Positions 1 through 12,900 of a DNA stretch of 64,000 nucleotides are shown here, in pieces (positions within the stretch are counted from its first letter, which is position 1; each line of letters opens with the position of its first letter). The notes under the pieces were generated by a model that did not search any database, was not told the origin of the DNA, and saw only the letters and a program-made list of their open reading frames with translations. This stretch comes from Hybos culiciformis (taxonomy: Eukaryota; Arthropoda; Insecta; Diptera; Hybotidae), in the NCBI GenBank assembly GCA_964007475.1, contig OZ023274.1:91039213-91103212 (forward strand). The letters run 5' to 3'. Both the position numbers and the translations under genes were made by a program.

Positions 1-3000
1 TGGCACCAGTAGCAGTACTATCTATTGGACGAAATCTTGATGAATAAATAGGTTCTATGTAGCTGCGTCCGACACCATCTACATCACTATTAGTTTTCTC
101 GGTGACATAACGTTCAGTAGTCTCTTTAATTGTTGTTGAATAATTATTTCTGGAACTGTATGAATTATCAGTTTGTTTGACTGTTACATTACCAGATCTA
201 AAAATGATAAACTTTTACTACCATTTCTACAAAAATATAACGAATCGGTGATTTAAAAATTTTCGTAGAACTTTTAATTATTGCACAACCGTAGAGTATT
301 TTTACGCATTGAATATCCATTCATTTGATACAAGTCCGTAGGTTTTATGGGTTTAGTATAAATTTTATATTATCCAACTTATTCTGAGTAATCGTTTGTT
401 ATGTAAATCCATTAGTTATGTCATAATAACTGAGAAGTGGCAATGAGAAACTCAATTCGTATTTGAGATCATTTCAATAAATTGTTATTCATACAACAAT
501 AACAGTAAGCTTTATTGATGGTAAGATTTTGAAGTATAAAGATTTTAATTTTTTTTTTCGTCCCTTTTTCTTTAATATTGAAATTAAAACTACCGATTTC
601 TTTAATTTCAAAAAATGCTAAAGACAATATATTTTTCAACTCACCTCATATGATCAAAATCATCGGAACCTCTTCTACCACTTCCAACTGCTGTTTGTTC
701 TTGCAAAGCAAATTTATTATATTGCGTATTTCTATGAGTCTCGTTATCAATGTCCGGACGATGATACGACAAATCTGTATTTAATTGTTTTTCTGTCATA
801 TTAGCCAGTGATTCCAATGAATTATGTGAAAGTAGGTGTTTTGTTTTATTAATAACATCCCAGCTATCACGTCGTGATGACACTGGTTTTGTTGAAGTTA
901 CTCGAATATTTGAAGTATGATCCACAATTGGTTCTGGACTTGCTGTCCGTCTATTTGAATTTATTAAAGGACTTGCCCTTAAATTTGATTCCGCAGCATA
1001 ATTTGTTTTATAACTTGTAGATTTCTCAATGTGTCGAACACTTTCAAAACCACCTGTATTTGGCTTAGTAACAGTGATAGGACTTTCTCTGAGACGATGT
1101 GAAGATGTTGTAAGAAAATTACTCGGTGATGATGTATAATAACGAGGAGATGGTGAAGCAGTTAAATTTCGAGGACTTGAGGTAACATTACGAGATTCAT
1201 AGAGACTTGAAGTTTTTACGGTTAATGGACTGTTTCTTGATATAATTGGACTTGATCGAACCTTAAAAAAAAATGTTTCATTAAAAAAAATTCATATTAT
1301 TGCATTTTTAATATTCAATAAAGGATAATATAGTTTTTAGTATATTCGTTTAGTAACAAAAAATTGTGCTAAAACGTTTAAAAATATATTAACTATTGAG
1401 TGTAACCTACATGTGTTGGACTAGAAATAGGACTATCACGTCCATAATTATCGGTAAAACTTTTTACTAAATATGATGAATTAGTTGTGGCGCTAGTTGA
1501 ATGATAGCGATCATCACGTGGAGGGCTTAATGTTAATTGCCGGTCACGTTTACGGGATGCATACAATTCATTTTCTTTATCATAATAATAATCTGATTTA
1601 GTATTAACTTTGCTTGGGATTTCCTTTTTAAAGGATGACGTATAAATGTCTGCATTAGCAAATCTTGATGGTGAATTTAAATTTCGATTTGGTGATGATA
1701 GTTTTGGTGAATAAACCTGTTAATTGGTTATTAATTTAGTTTTTATTAGATAAAATTTTTATGTGCGGATTATACATTTATACGACACGGCCAATGAATA
1801 ATTTAATTGATGCGTAAGAATGAAATTATTGTATGGATTGAAAATATTTTTTAGTTTGCAATTATCTTTTTTAATTTTTTTTTTTGGAATTAAAAAATTT
1901 ATTAAAGCTTTGAATTCTAGAAAAATTTCAACCACAGCCATAATTTAAATATTTGTTAGTGAAACATAATCATTATTCTATGTAATAAAAACATCATTTT
2001 TCTATGTATTAAAAATCATATAAAAAAAACAATTTATTATTATAATTTCCTTCCTTCTATAAAACTTAAAACATAAATAAGAAAAATATGATAAAAAATG
2101 TAATTTTCTGAAATATGATATATTGAATAAATTGCTGCCACCATTATGACTTTATTAAAATTAGTCTTTGAACTTACTTCACTTTCACGTTTATAATAAT
2201 TGCTTGATCGATAATTATCAACTTGATCGACATTCTTTGGAGAATATTGAGGTGAATATGATCTTTGTTTTTCTTGATTAAATAATTCTTTTTTTGCTGT
2301 TCGAAAATCATTATGCTTAGTGGTTGTTGTGGAAGTGTAATGCATTGAAGGACTTTCAGATCGATGTTTACCTAAAATTAAAATTTATTACGAAAAAAAA
2401 GCAATAAATCTTAAAGCGATATAAAGCACATGTTCAAGTTTATGTAAGAACATTTTCTATGACTTTATCTTCAAACTATGCATATGAACTTCTTCATTTG
2501 ATACAACAAGTTTATTTATCTATTAAAATCATATAATTGCATACCAAATGTTAATTTTAATTTAAATGTTGTGGTGTAGGGATCTCTTCGGATAAAGAAC
2601 GAATGAAACATACATATATATTGCTATTCGATACTATGAGAGAAAACAGACGATTTATTAAATCTAGATATTTCATTTCGTTTTGATATTTAACGTTATA
2701 ATACTTTAATTAGAGAATTATTATTATTTTAGAGCTTCAGTTGTTTTCTTTAGTTGCAAAAATAAAATAATTTATATTCATTTACTAATTTCACAATACA
2801 CACAACATACATAATTTATAAGCAACTCACTATCATGCATTGGGCTGCTTCTAGTTTTTCCTGATTTCCCTTTGGTACCGACTCTCATTATCCAAGGCGA
2901 TCCTTTAACATCATATCCATTAAAATAAATATAAACTCGATATTTTCCATTTTGTCTTGGCATAAACGTAACACGATATTTATTATCGACAATTTTTTCA

Positions 3001-6000
3001 ACTGAACAAACTAATGAATGCTTATCATGCACAATATCAACGTGTAGTTCACCCGTTACACCCACACCTCGTGCGTCTATCTCAAATGAGTGTGCTCTTA
3101 AAGGCATTGCACCATCAAGACCGTGAACTGAGACACCAGTAGGATCGAAGACTGCGCATGTAAAAGGACCGCCTTGTATGTGACGGCCCTGATAAGTTAT
3201 TGCAATCTCCCAAATACCAGCTTCGTCTGGCTTAAATATGGCACTATGTCCTTCTTCAACTTTTTTCAAAGGACAACTATGTGAACGTCCAGTTGGACTA
3301 ACTGCAGTTACTAAAATATCTTCTGTTTTGGGGGCACCTGTGGCATTAACTAAAACTTCCACCAAACTTCCCAGAGCACATGGTGCCATGCCTGGTGGAG
3401 CAACTTGTAAAAATCTTGGAATAACTCTAAAGAAGTGTCCTCCGAGACTGTCTTGATCAATTTCAACGACAATTTCATGCATGCCATATTTTTCCGGTAT
3501 ATAAACTCCTTCTCCATGTTTATCCAAACGAATTGGATGTGGTACACCAGAAGGTGGAACAACAAAAGTTTTAACTGTGTTAATATCAATTTCACGTGAC
3601 AATATTTCAACACGAAAATGAGTCTAAAATTTAAAATATGAAAATCAATTTTTCACAAAACATAATAATAATAATAATAAAAAAAATTATACCGGCTCTC
3701 CAACACGTCCAGATGTGCTTTCCAAATAAACATTTATTAAGTCGGATAATGGAGGTCTTGGAGGAATCCATTGTAAATGTGCTGCATACGCCATTATTCC
3801 CAAATGTTCAACTTCGGGTGCTGCCATATCTTTTGGAGATAAGACCGGTTTTACACCCAATCTTTCACCTGCTTCTACTGCTTTCCTTATATTGTTCTCA
3901 TAATGAAAAGGGTCTGTGCTGAGTTTTTCTGGTGCAGGAGCTGACCCACCTAAATTCCGAATGATTTCGCAAAAAACTCTGCCATCATTCCAATCCGTCT
4001 ACAAAAAATAAAAAATAAAGGTCAAGTATGAAATAAAATATGCACTTAAACAATAATTTTAAATAAATCTTATAATGTTGCATGTGCTTTAATCTTTAAC
4101 TCCTAACATTTATTTTATCTATCTATGGAATATCCACGCTTCCAACATCAAAATAATGTCTTAATTTTAATTAAATTCAAAAATTTATTTACCGTAAAAT
4201 TTGTAACTTTTTCTTTAATTTGTGTATTGGCCCATCTCATAGTTGCGTTGTATCCAGGACCGCCAGGTTTCATAAAATATGATAAATACGTCATTCCTGA
4301 TAATTCATCGAGCCACGGTGATGCTAAATATTCTGGCTCTAAAACTTTTGGTATACCAAAATCACGTTGTGCAATATCCATAGCATTTGTACAGTTACGA
4401 ACACTTTGACTTGCATCTAAATTTCTCCAGTGTGAGAATAGACCTGGTTCACAGTAGTCTAATAATGCTGATAAATAGACACCACTATTCCAATCTGTTG
4501 TAAGATTACCAATTTTACATTCAGGTAATGCTGCTTGCAACCAGGCCAACATTAGTTTTCTTGGCGGGAATTTACTTCGTCCAATTTGATATCGAACAAT
4601 CAAGGACCATATCAAACCCAAAATGAGCTTAACATTTCCATTGACTATATCAACATTTCCAATATTAACCAATTTAATGTGATCAGCTTCAATTGCATTC
4701 AAAGCTGTTGTAGCATTCTCTAGATAATGATGTTGATTGCCTGGACGACGATTCCAGGACGGTTTTAGTGGTCGTGTTTGTAATTTTTCAACCAAAGCGC
4801 ATAATGCTGTTCCATCACAAAAATCTGTAGCCCAATCATGAACCTATTATAAATGAGTCCCATAAAAGATAATTAATTTTTAATAATTATTAATTAGTTT
4901 CTCTTTTATGTTATTGAATCAAATAAAAAACTTTATTTGTATAAGGGTCATGTGAATGAGATCTAACTGAAGTGCATTCAAAATTTTATTGAATCTTGTT
5001 ACATTATTTGAAAACTAACAATTCAAGTATATGAATAAATAAATATTAAATGAATATAATTTTCTAGAATTAAAATATAAATTAATTCATTTCGTGTGAA
5101 CATTTTTTTGTACTTTCCATAGCACAAAACAGTAAGGAAATATAGGACAAAATTGATTTCCTCTAAATTTAGAAGATGGTAAATTCACATTAAAATGCAA
5201 AAAAAATCTTGTAAAATGTATAATAATTTCATTACAATAATACAATTTATTTATTAAAACTATATTAATTATAATAAATTAATCACATGAACTAAATTTG
5301 AATCATATAGTGATTTTATAATATGAAATGGTTTCATAGACATTCAATGAAGATGATTTTGTAAGAGTTTATAATTTTATTTAAAATTTATTTAAAAAAG
5401 AACAAAATTTTCGAAATAAAGATTATTGGCCGATTTAAAAATAAAATGACATTTGAGACTTCATGAAAATTTTTATGTATGTGTATATATTTTAGCGTTA
5501 ACATTAATTTGAACAAATTGTAGTAAATGAGTTAATTTATCGTAAAATTATTCTATTGATTTCAACTTTAATCTGGAAAACTCATAATTATGTTAAATTT
5601 TTCTTGAAATATCAAAAACATTAAAAATTAAATATCTTAAAAGTAACTTTTTGGTATTCTCAGATCTACGATAGTATCTTAAGAGTAAATTTCTAGATAT
5701 AGATTAATAAAAATTTTTGTAAGTACTGTGAAGGTGAAATTTAAAATTCTATGTAATACACTCATAATACTCATTATAATTTGATTTCTTAATTAATTTA
5801 TAAATTGGTTGAATTTATGTAAAACTAATAATTTTATTGAAATATCTTAACATTAAAGTATATACCTACTACAACAATAATAATATTTTTTGTTAACATT
5901 ACATTGCATTAAATCCATTTAACGGTTATAATGTGCGCGCACCTACCTACATAATATTTATTTTTCATTAAGTATGCATGAATTTATTTTGTTTTGTACG

Positions 6001-6552
6001 TCAAAAGTATGCAGAAATAAAAAGTTTTAACCTATTGTGGGGTTTTAATTATATGCTTAATTTTTAAAGACATAAAAAAACTTTTAAATCTGAAATAGTA
6101 TGTACAACATATTCATGCAATGCACAATTCACAGAACTAAATCTTTAGTTTTTTCCTTTTTAACCTTCTTATCTAATCTATCTAAACAAATGTTGTACAT
6201 AAACAAACGAAGTAATAAATTCTAATGTTCACGAAAGTTCAAATAAACCTCTTACTTTATAAACTAATAAAACTATTTTTAAGATACGCAAATAACATAC
6301 CTGCATTCCACTATCTCGAAGATGTTCATTGACCCAATTTCGAAATGTATTCGCTTGAATTTCCACCCACAAATCTTCATTTCCACGAATATTCATTCCT
6401 TTGGCAGCAGTTCCTTCGGGTGATCTTGCAACTAAACCAGCATGAGTAATTTTTTGTGTATCTGTCGTGCCATCTGGATTATGTTGCAAGAGACCGGCAT
6501 GGGTTATTTTCGCACCCCGAATATCTTTCAGATCCATTTCACTGAATTTCAT
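1..6552 (-). CDS. jbug: Jitterbug-type filamin (N-terminal part; 3' end off the window)
   Basis: Actin-binding cross-linker of the cell cortex. Eight coding exons join in phase on the minus strand: 6552-6301, 4843-4193, 3998-3693, 3623-2831, 2371-2178, 1716-1411, 1261-645 and 197-1, giving about 1105 codons before the left edge. Residues about 58-172, 178-276 and 285-395 are three calponin-homology domains (NTFRNWVNEHL, TTDWNSGVYLSALLDYCEP, TDWNDGRVFCEIIRNLGG). Three CH domains point to jitterbug rather than a classical two-CH filamin. About three immunoglobulin-like filamin repeats follow (residues 404-660; GGPFTCAVFDP and GSPWIMRVG repeat ends), then a long Ser/Pro-rich, probably disordered linker with many S-P and S-S-P steps. 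The ATG at 6552 is the only start ahead of CH1 in the exon. The N-terminus carries two copies of KITHAGL. Introns are 69 to 1457 bases. Identity is strong; exon borders are read from GT-AG sites and phase. Confidence 0.88.
3660..3682. repeat. (AAT)n microsatellite in jbug intron 3
   Basis: Run of about six ATA/AAT units inside the 69-base intron between jbug exons 3 and 4, close to the donor side. Likely polymorphic. Confidence 0.8.
4844..6300 (-). other. Large first coding intron of jbug
   Basis: A+T-rich intron between the exon holding the start of CH1 and the exon completing CH1. Donor GTATGT directly follows CAG at 6301, and the acceptor TAG ends at 4844. I see no exon, hairpin or repeat of note inside it. 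Confidence 0.7.
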
Positions 6553-9500
6553 TTCAAAATTTTCCTTTTTCGTTTATTAAATTTTTGTTTTCGATAATAT
6601 TGCAACAATTAAAATTTTTTTTATTTTATTTATTACGCATTTTATAGCATTTCTTTTTTTTTTGTTGCTTTCAATAAATGCACTTTACGACGATTATAAA
6701 TTGCGGAAAATTATATAAATTTTCCTCAGATAAAAAAAAAAATATATTTATAATGATGTAAGTGTTATTTTTGGTAACCTGAAATGAGGAAATATATATA
6801 ATTTATATATAAGTAGGTATAATATAAAATTTAAGTATTTTGTAGAAATTTCTGGTTATTTAAATCTTATCGCCAATTATTTAATCATTTTATTATATTT
6901 TTTCATACCACTATATAAAATAATAATATAGTTATTATGTATTCAGAAATCAATTACCAGTTTAATTGAAGAAAATCAATTTTATCGGTTAAATTTATTG
7001 AAAATAAAATGCATAACATCTTAACAAATGCTTGTGATAAAATATTTTAATTTTATTTATACAATTTTATTTAAAAAAAAAAAATAAATGATTGAATAAA
7101 TAAAAGTCGTAAATTTTATTACACAAATAATTTTTATAAGGTGTTTATGTTTATAGTTAACAATTTCGATTTTTAACAATTATGTATTATATTTATTTTA
7201 TACTTATATTATAAACTAATAATAGATTTATATTAATGTATATTAATCAAAATATGAAAATCAAACTCACAATCGAATAATGATATTTTATGCAAGAATG
7301 TGAGGATCGAAATCACAACCACAATTATGGCATAATAAAACATAATAGCAAAAGTTCTTTTTTTTTAAAAGATATTATTTAAAAGAAAAAAGAAAATGTG
7401 TCAATTTGTATAACATAATTACATAAATATATTTAACTACCTATTCATATAGCTATCAAAAAATGGTACATTAGATTTTCATCAAAAAAAGATTTACGAG
7501 ATGTTGTAAGGCACAAAATTACTATGCATGTTACCAAAAATATTTCTATGATTCTGCTGTTAGCAATATAAATTTATGTATGTAAATTTTATGAAAAAGT
7601 TCTTCATCTTGTGAGAACAAAAAAAAATTATGTAAATACTATGTAAATAATATTATGTTAAGTTAAATTAGTGTTATAAAACTGAATACGTACATTTTTT
7701 ACATAAAAAAATTTATTAGCAATGAAAATATCAAATATTTTAAGTTTTCTGCACTATTTGAATGAATACGGGCAACATTATTGTAACATTTTGATGTAAA
7801 AATTAAAATATAAAATAAAACCATTCATAAGTAAACTTTACAGGTGTGTTCTTTTGTTTGTATTATATTTAACAAGCTTTTTTTTTTATTATTATTATTT
7901 TTTATAATTTTAATTTAGAAAAAATTCAATTTTAACTTCTTTTAAGATCCACTAACCTATTTCATGTATTAAATATATATAATAAATAAAATATAAAAAA
8001 GATTATAAATTTTATTTAAATAAAATATATTTACACCCACATGTAACCCAGTTTTTTTTCAGGAAATTATTTTAATTTGTGTCTCTTTATGGGTTATTAT
8101 AGTATTATAGCATATGTGCAATATTTCCCACTGAATTCGAAAGAAAAAATAAATTTTGAAATCTAAATTTAGAAAATAATAAAAGGATTAAGTAAGGATA
8201 AGGACTTAAGAAAGAGTACAAATGTGTACATATTTTTGAATTAAATTGATTATAATGTCCTTGACTTTGATTTTAGTGTTAGATTTTTCAAAAAATATGA
8301 CTATCAATTTATTTCGCCTCTCTTTAAATTTTAATAAAAGTTTAATTATTAAAGCCTCAAAGTTAGATATTGGCAAGATTTCAAAAATTAATTGACATTA
8401 CAGCGAGTTGTATGATTTTCAAAAAATATATTTCGTTGACAGGTTTTTGTTTTTGATATGTAGGTTTGAAAAATATACAAAAATTGACAAATCGAAAGAT
8501 TTTATAAACAAACAAAACTGTTTTAGAATTCAAACTATTAAAAAAAAAATCAAATAGTTTCAAATTGGATTTGGTTATATATTGTAATAAAGATAAACAT
8601 ATATGTATTGTTAAATATTTATTAAATAGAGTGGTTGTTGCTATCAATTAAATAGATCTAATTAAATAAATAGATGAAAGCGTTTTCCAGAAGCGTTTAT
8701 CTCGATTTTATGCTATTATCTTATTAGTATAATATTTCTAATTTGTATGTCTCCGAAAATATTTTGACAGAAATTTATATAACATTAATTTGATAATTTG
8801 ACTTTTCTACAAATATTTTTTATTTAGTCCAAGAAAAATTTTGAACGTCTATCTTTAATGTATTTTATTTATTAAATTTCTGATTAAATTTTAATATTTA
8901 TAAATAATTTTCAAGCTAAAAGTAGAAACATTAAATAAACTGAAACTGACGGCTCTTTGTATCGGTTATATAGATTGAAAATAAAATTTACGGTTTACCT
9001 TAATTTGTGAAATAAAATATTCATATATGTATATATTGTGTACACACATAACTTTTTACTGCTTTCAGTGTTCAAAAATATTTAAAACTACGAAACAATC
9101 TTAATGTATCTAACTGACCTTTTTTTTATGTATATATCAAGTGACGTCATTTATGCAGGTCTAGAAATTTAGATACATTTGAATAACACAAATAGCTAAC
9201 ATGAATGATCATTTTATTTTATTTTTTTTTTTTTATTATTTCAAATAATAATAAATCTGTATACAAGCCTAATATCTATGTGTATATTATAATTATAAAG
9301 TATGTATAGTAGATATATAAATGTAAGTAACTAAACGTTATGGAAAAACCAGTTTAAATACCGTGGGATTTGCAATAAAATGATGGACATTAATGTTATA
9401 CGGCCAGTTTTTTTTTTTTTTTTCAATAAAATAGGTACATACGAACTATTAATAGCACACTACATTATATTATTTAAACCATGAATGTGAATTGCATTTT

Positions 9501-9817
9501 TTATTAAAAATAATTAGATTAATCAAATAATATTATTTTATTATATCATTTAAAAAAAAAATTAATTTATTTGAATGAAAAAAAAAATCGCATTTGTACA
9601 AAAATGATTTAGCTATGAAAATTCAAGGAAATGAATTGATCATATTTTAAATTGACAATAAATTTACAAGTGAAATTTTTAATTTAAAATGAATTAATTT
9701 TCACTTTTACTATTCAACTTAATATTTTTTAAGTTATCCTCATCTGAGATTGACAGATTAATCCAAACCAAAGTTTTTTTTAACAACATAAACACAGATA
9801 AAGTTTATAATTTTACA
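6553..9817. other. A+T-rich region upstream of jbug
   Basis: No supportable coding exon. It should contain jbug 5' untranslated sequence and promoter, but no start site can be placed. Homopolymer A and T runs dominate. The only motif worth naming is a perfect CRE/ATF-type palindrome TGACGTCA at 9142-9149, which may be chance. Confidence 0.5.
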
Positions 9818-9967
9818 GAAATTCTAGCCCTAGCGAGGTGGAAAATGAGCCTACGACCGAAGCCATCACCAGGAGGACAAATAAAAACAACTTCAACATT
9901 GAGACTTCCATCGACAATATTGGACATGAGGAAAATATTCAAGTGACAAAGTTAGTGCAATAAAAAG
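9818..9967 (+). other. Exon-like GC island, unidentified
   Basis: In a desert of A+T this 150-base stretch is clearly richer in G+C and follows an acceptor-like TTTTACAG ending at 9818. Directly after it, one plus-strand frame stays open for about 47 codons to a TAA at 9959-9961 (begins NSSPSEVENEPTTEAIT, ends NIQVTKLVQ). A second plus frame (ATG at 9845) and a minus-strand frame are also open, so the coding strand is not certain. Third positions are richer in G/C than in neighbouring genes, which argues for a transposon or retrogene fragment rather than a resident exon. I do not recognise the peptide. Confidence 0.35.
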
Positions 9968-12900
9968 TAAATTGAATTAACACAAAGTGTCACATATGTA
10001 TAACCGAACATCGAGCCATTAAAATAATTAAAAACTCGTAGTATGAATTTTATCAAAATATCGCCTGCTATGTAGCTGCGGCGAAATTCCCCTGCATTTT
10101 CGAAGCAATAAATATTTTGTCATGAAAATTTAATTTCTCGCTCATAAAGATTCATAAAAATTTAAATATTTTTGAAATGAATCAAAAACAAATATCGTTT
10201 TTTTTTTTAAGGAAAGAAATTATAATGACTTTTAAAATATTTGCGAATTTATAATTTGGAAAAAAAAAATATGTTTTATTTCCACCCAAACAAAAGATTT
10301 AAGACATATCATTAAGTTTTGGTTAATTTAAATTATATTTCTGAATAAAATATATTAAAAGTTGTCATTACTATTTTTGGTTCGTGCAAGTTCATAATTA
10401 CTTTTATTTTCAAATTTTGTGAAATTTCAATGTAAGACAATTAATAGTAAACTATACTGAATTAAACTTGCAAGTGATTTTGAGAATTTAATAAATTTTA
10501 CGGAAATAATAAAAATTATGAAAACATTGTATTATGCCAAATGAATTTATGATTTTCAAAAAAAAAAAGATATATAACTCGTGTTCAAGTTTAATAATGT
10601 TCGAATTCAATAATTTAACCCGCATAATTCAATCCCATTCTACAACTAAATATACAACATATAAATATAGTATGTATTAATATAATTCATTAAAATTTTG
10701 AACGTTTATCGTTACATGAAATCATAAAATTATTAGTATCAAACCATGGAAACGGCAATGAGGAAGAGAAAATTTAAAATATCTTTATATTACTCTTAAT
10801 CACTATTCCAAATAAATTCAACTATTAAACTATTTGTCTTAGTCTTTCAAAACGTCGATAAAAAACTTATTATTTCTTCAATGAATTTTATCTGCTTTAT
10901 TAACTTTATGTTGCGCTATAATAACCTTCAAATTTATACATACTTTGAACTTTGAAAAGTAAAAAGCGTAGTCTTACTTTTTTTGTTTTGGTAAATTTAT
11001 TAACAGTTTAAGTTACATTGAGATATTCGTAGGTCTTACAAATGAACATTAATTTTTATCAATCAAAAATGTCAACTTTTATATAAATGTGAAAAGATTT
11101 ATTAGATTTAAAGAAATATTGAAATAAAAATAGTATATTTTTATGTAAAATGTTGACTTAAAATAAATTGGTTATCAAAATATTTAGCGAGCAATTCTAT
11201 TTTTATCCAAATTAAATTTTTCTCAAAAGTTTTAATAGAAAAATTTTTCCCAAACTAAGAATACAAGAAAAAATACAACTTTTTAACGAAATCTCGAATT
11301 TTTTAATTTTTTTCATCAATTTTAATAAATTTCAGTTTTCTACGCCTGATATTTTACGACATTTCATCGGCTCTAAAACAAAATAAAAAATTATTTATGT
11401 TTCTAAACTAGGCAGCTATTATTTCAAAAATGTTTCTTTTTAATCCATAAATAATTTTAACATCAATACCTTCGATAATTTTCCAATGCTCAAAAAGTCG
11501 TATACTCATAAACATTTACAATTTTTGCAGTTTAAATAAAAATATCTCAAATTAATAAAATTTACAAAAACGCTATTTTGAAAAATGTTCAAACAAATGC
11601 AAATTTTTGTTCAATAGTTAATTTCTTGTTCATTTTTATTTTTTTCAGATTAGTATTTGACTTAAATACCTAGTAATTATATATATAAATGTTATTTTAA
11701 GAAAATTGTAGAAATGATGCGAATAATAAGTTGGAGGTGGTGTATCTTGAAGAAAAATAAAAACAAAAAGTTGTGAAGTCAAAGACTTAATTTGGCATTG
11801 CAAAAATAATAACTTTTAATTTAATAGTTTTTTATATATACCTACATATTAATGTAAATATTATGTATATAAAGTATAAATATTAATTTATTCTTTTCTT
11901 TTGGTTATCTTTTATTTACAAACATAAAAGTTAAAAAAAAAATAAATTAACCGACAAAAATGTAAATAAAAAATATAAGTTCAATTTCATTTATATAGGG
12001 TAAATATTTAGCAATGTCTCCAAAAATAAATATAATAAATAATGTAATTCTAATTTATTTACACTCTATCTAATTTTATTTCAATTCCTGTGATTTGCCC
12101 TTTTAAGCGACAAAGTAAAAGTTTGTTATAATAAAAACACAGTAATTAAAATATTGAACTTTAAAGTTTTCTTTAAGTTTATTTTAGAGAGCAGAATTTT
12201 ATTATATTACTTCTCATTCATATAACTGAAATGTTTTTAAAAATATGTTAGGATTTTATCTCAAAGCGTATACATCTTATTTGCTTAAATTTTTTAAACA
12301 TTTTCCTATATATGATGGTCTTGCCAATAATTGTGAAAAATATTTTCTACAAAATTGAAAAAAAAAAACATGTTATTTTCTTGCAAAACAAAAAAAAATT
12401 ATTTTTTTTAATAAATATCTGTTGTATATAAGAGTAAAATATTTAACATTGTCATTCTTATTGTATGAAGTCATCTTTCATCATTTTTTATTTTATTTCA
12501 AATTAAACTTTATTTTTACAGAAAAACAAAAACAAAACTTATTTTTATTGTAACGAAAAAGTGTCCTAAATTATGACAATATTTAATAATAAATAAACGA
12601 TTTTGAAAGGGAAAATAAATATAGATAAAATTAAATTACCATAAAATGAAAAATATAACAAAAAACAGTTGATTTTTTTTTTTGTAACCATTAAAATGAT
12701 GTTTTTAACACTTTTTCTGATCTGATAAACTCAAAGTCCATATATTTATTTACAAAAAGTTAAAAACTAAAAAAAAAAACATAATTATCATTCAAAAAAT
12801 GTAGATCAGCTGAAGCGATTAACCTTCCAGCGACCACGGAATAAAAATATGGTTAATAGCAAGCAATAATAATAACAATTTAATCTTATTCAGAAAATTT

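Noticed and set aside
4125..4409. 94-codon plus-strand frame
   Set aside because: Antisense shadow of jbug exon 2, which has clear CH-domain homology on the minus strand.
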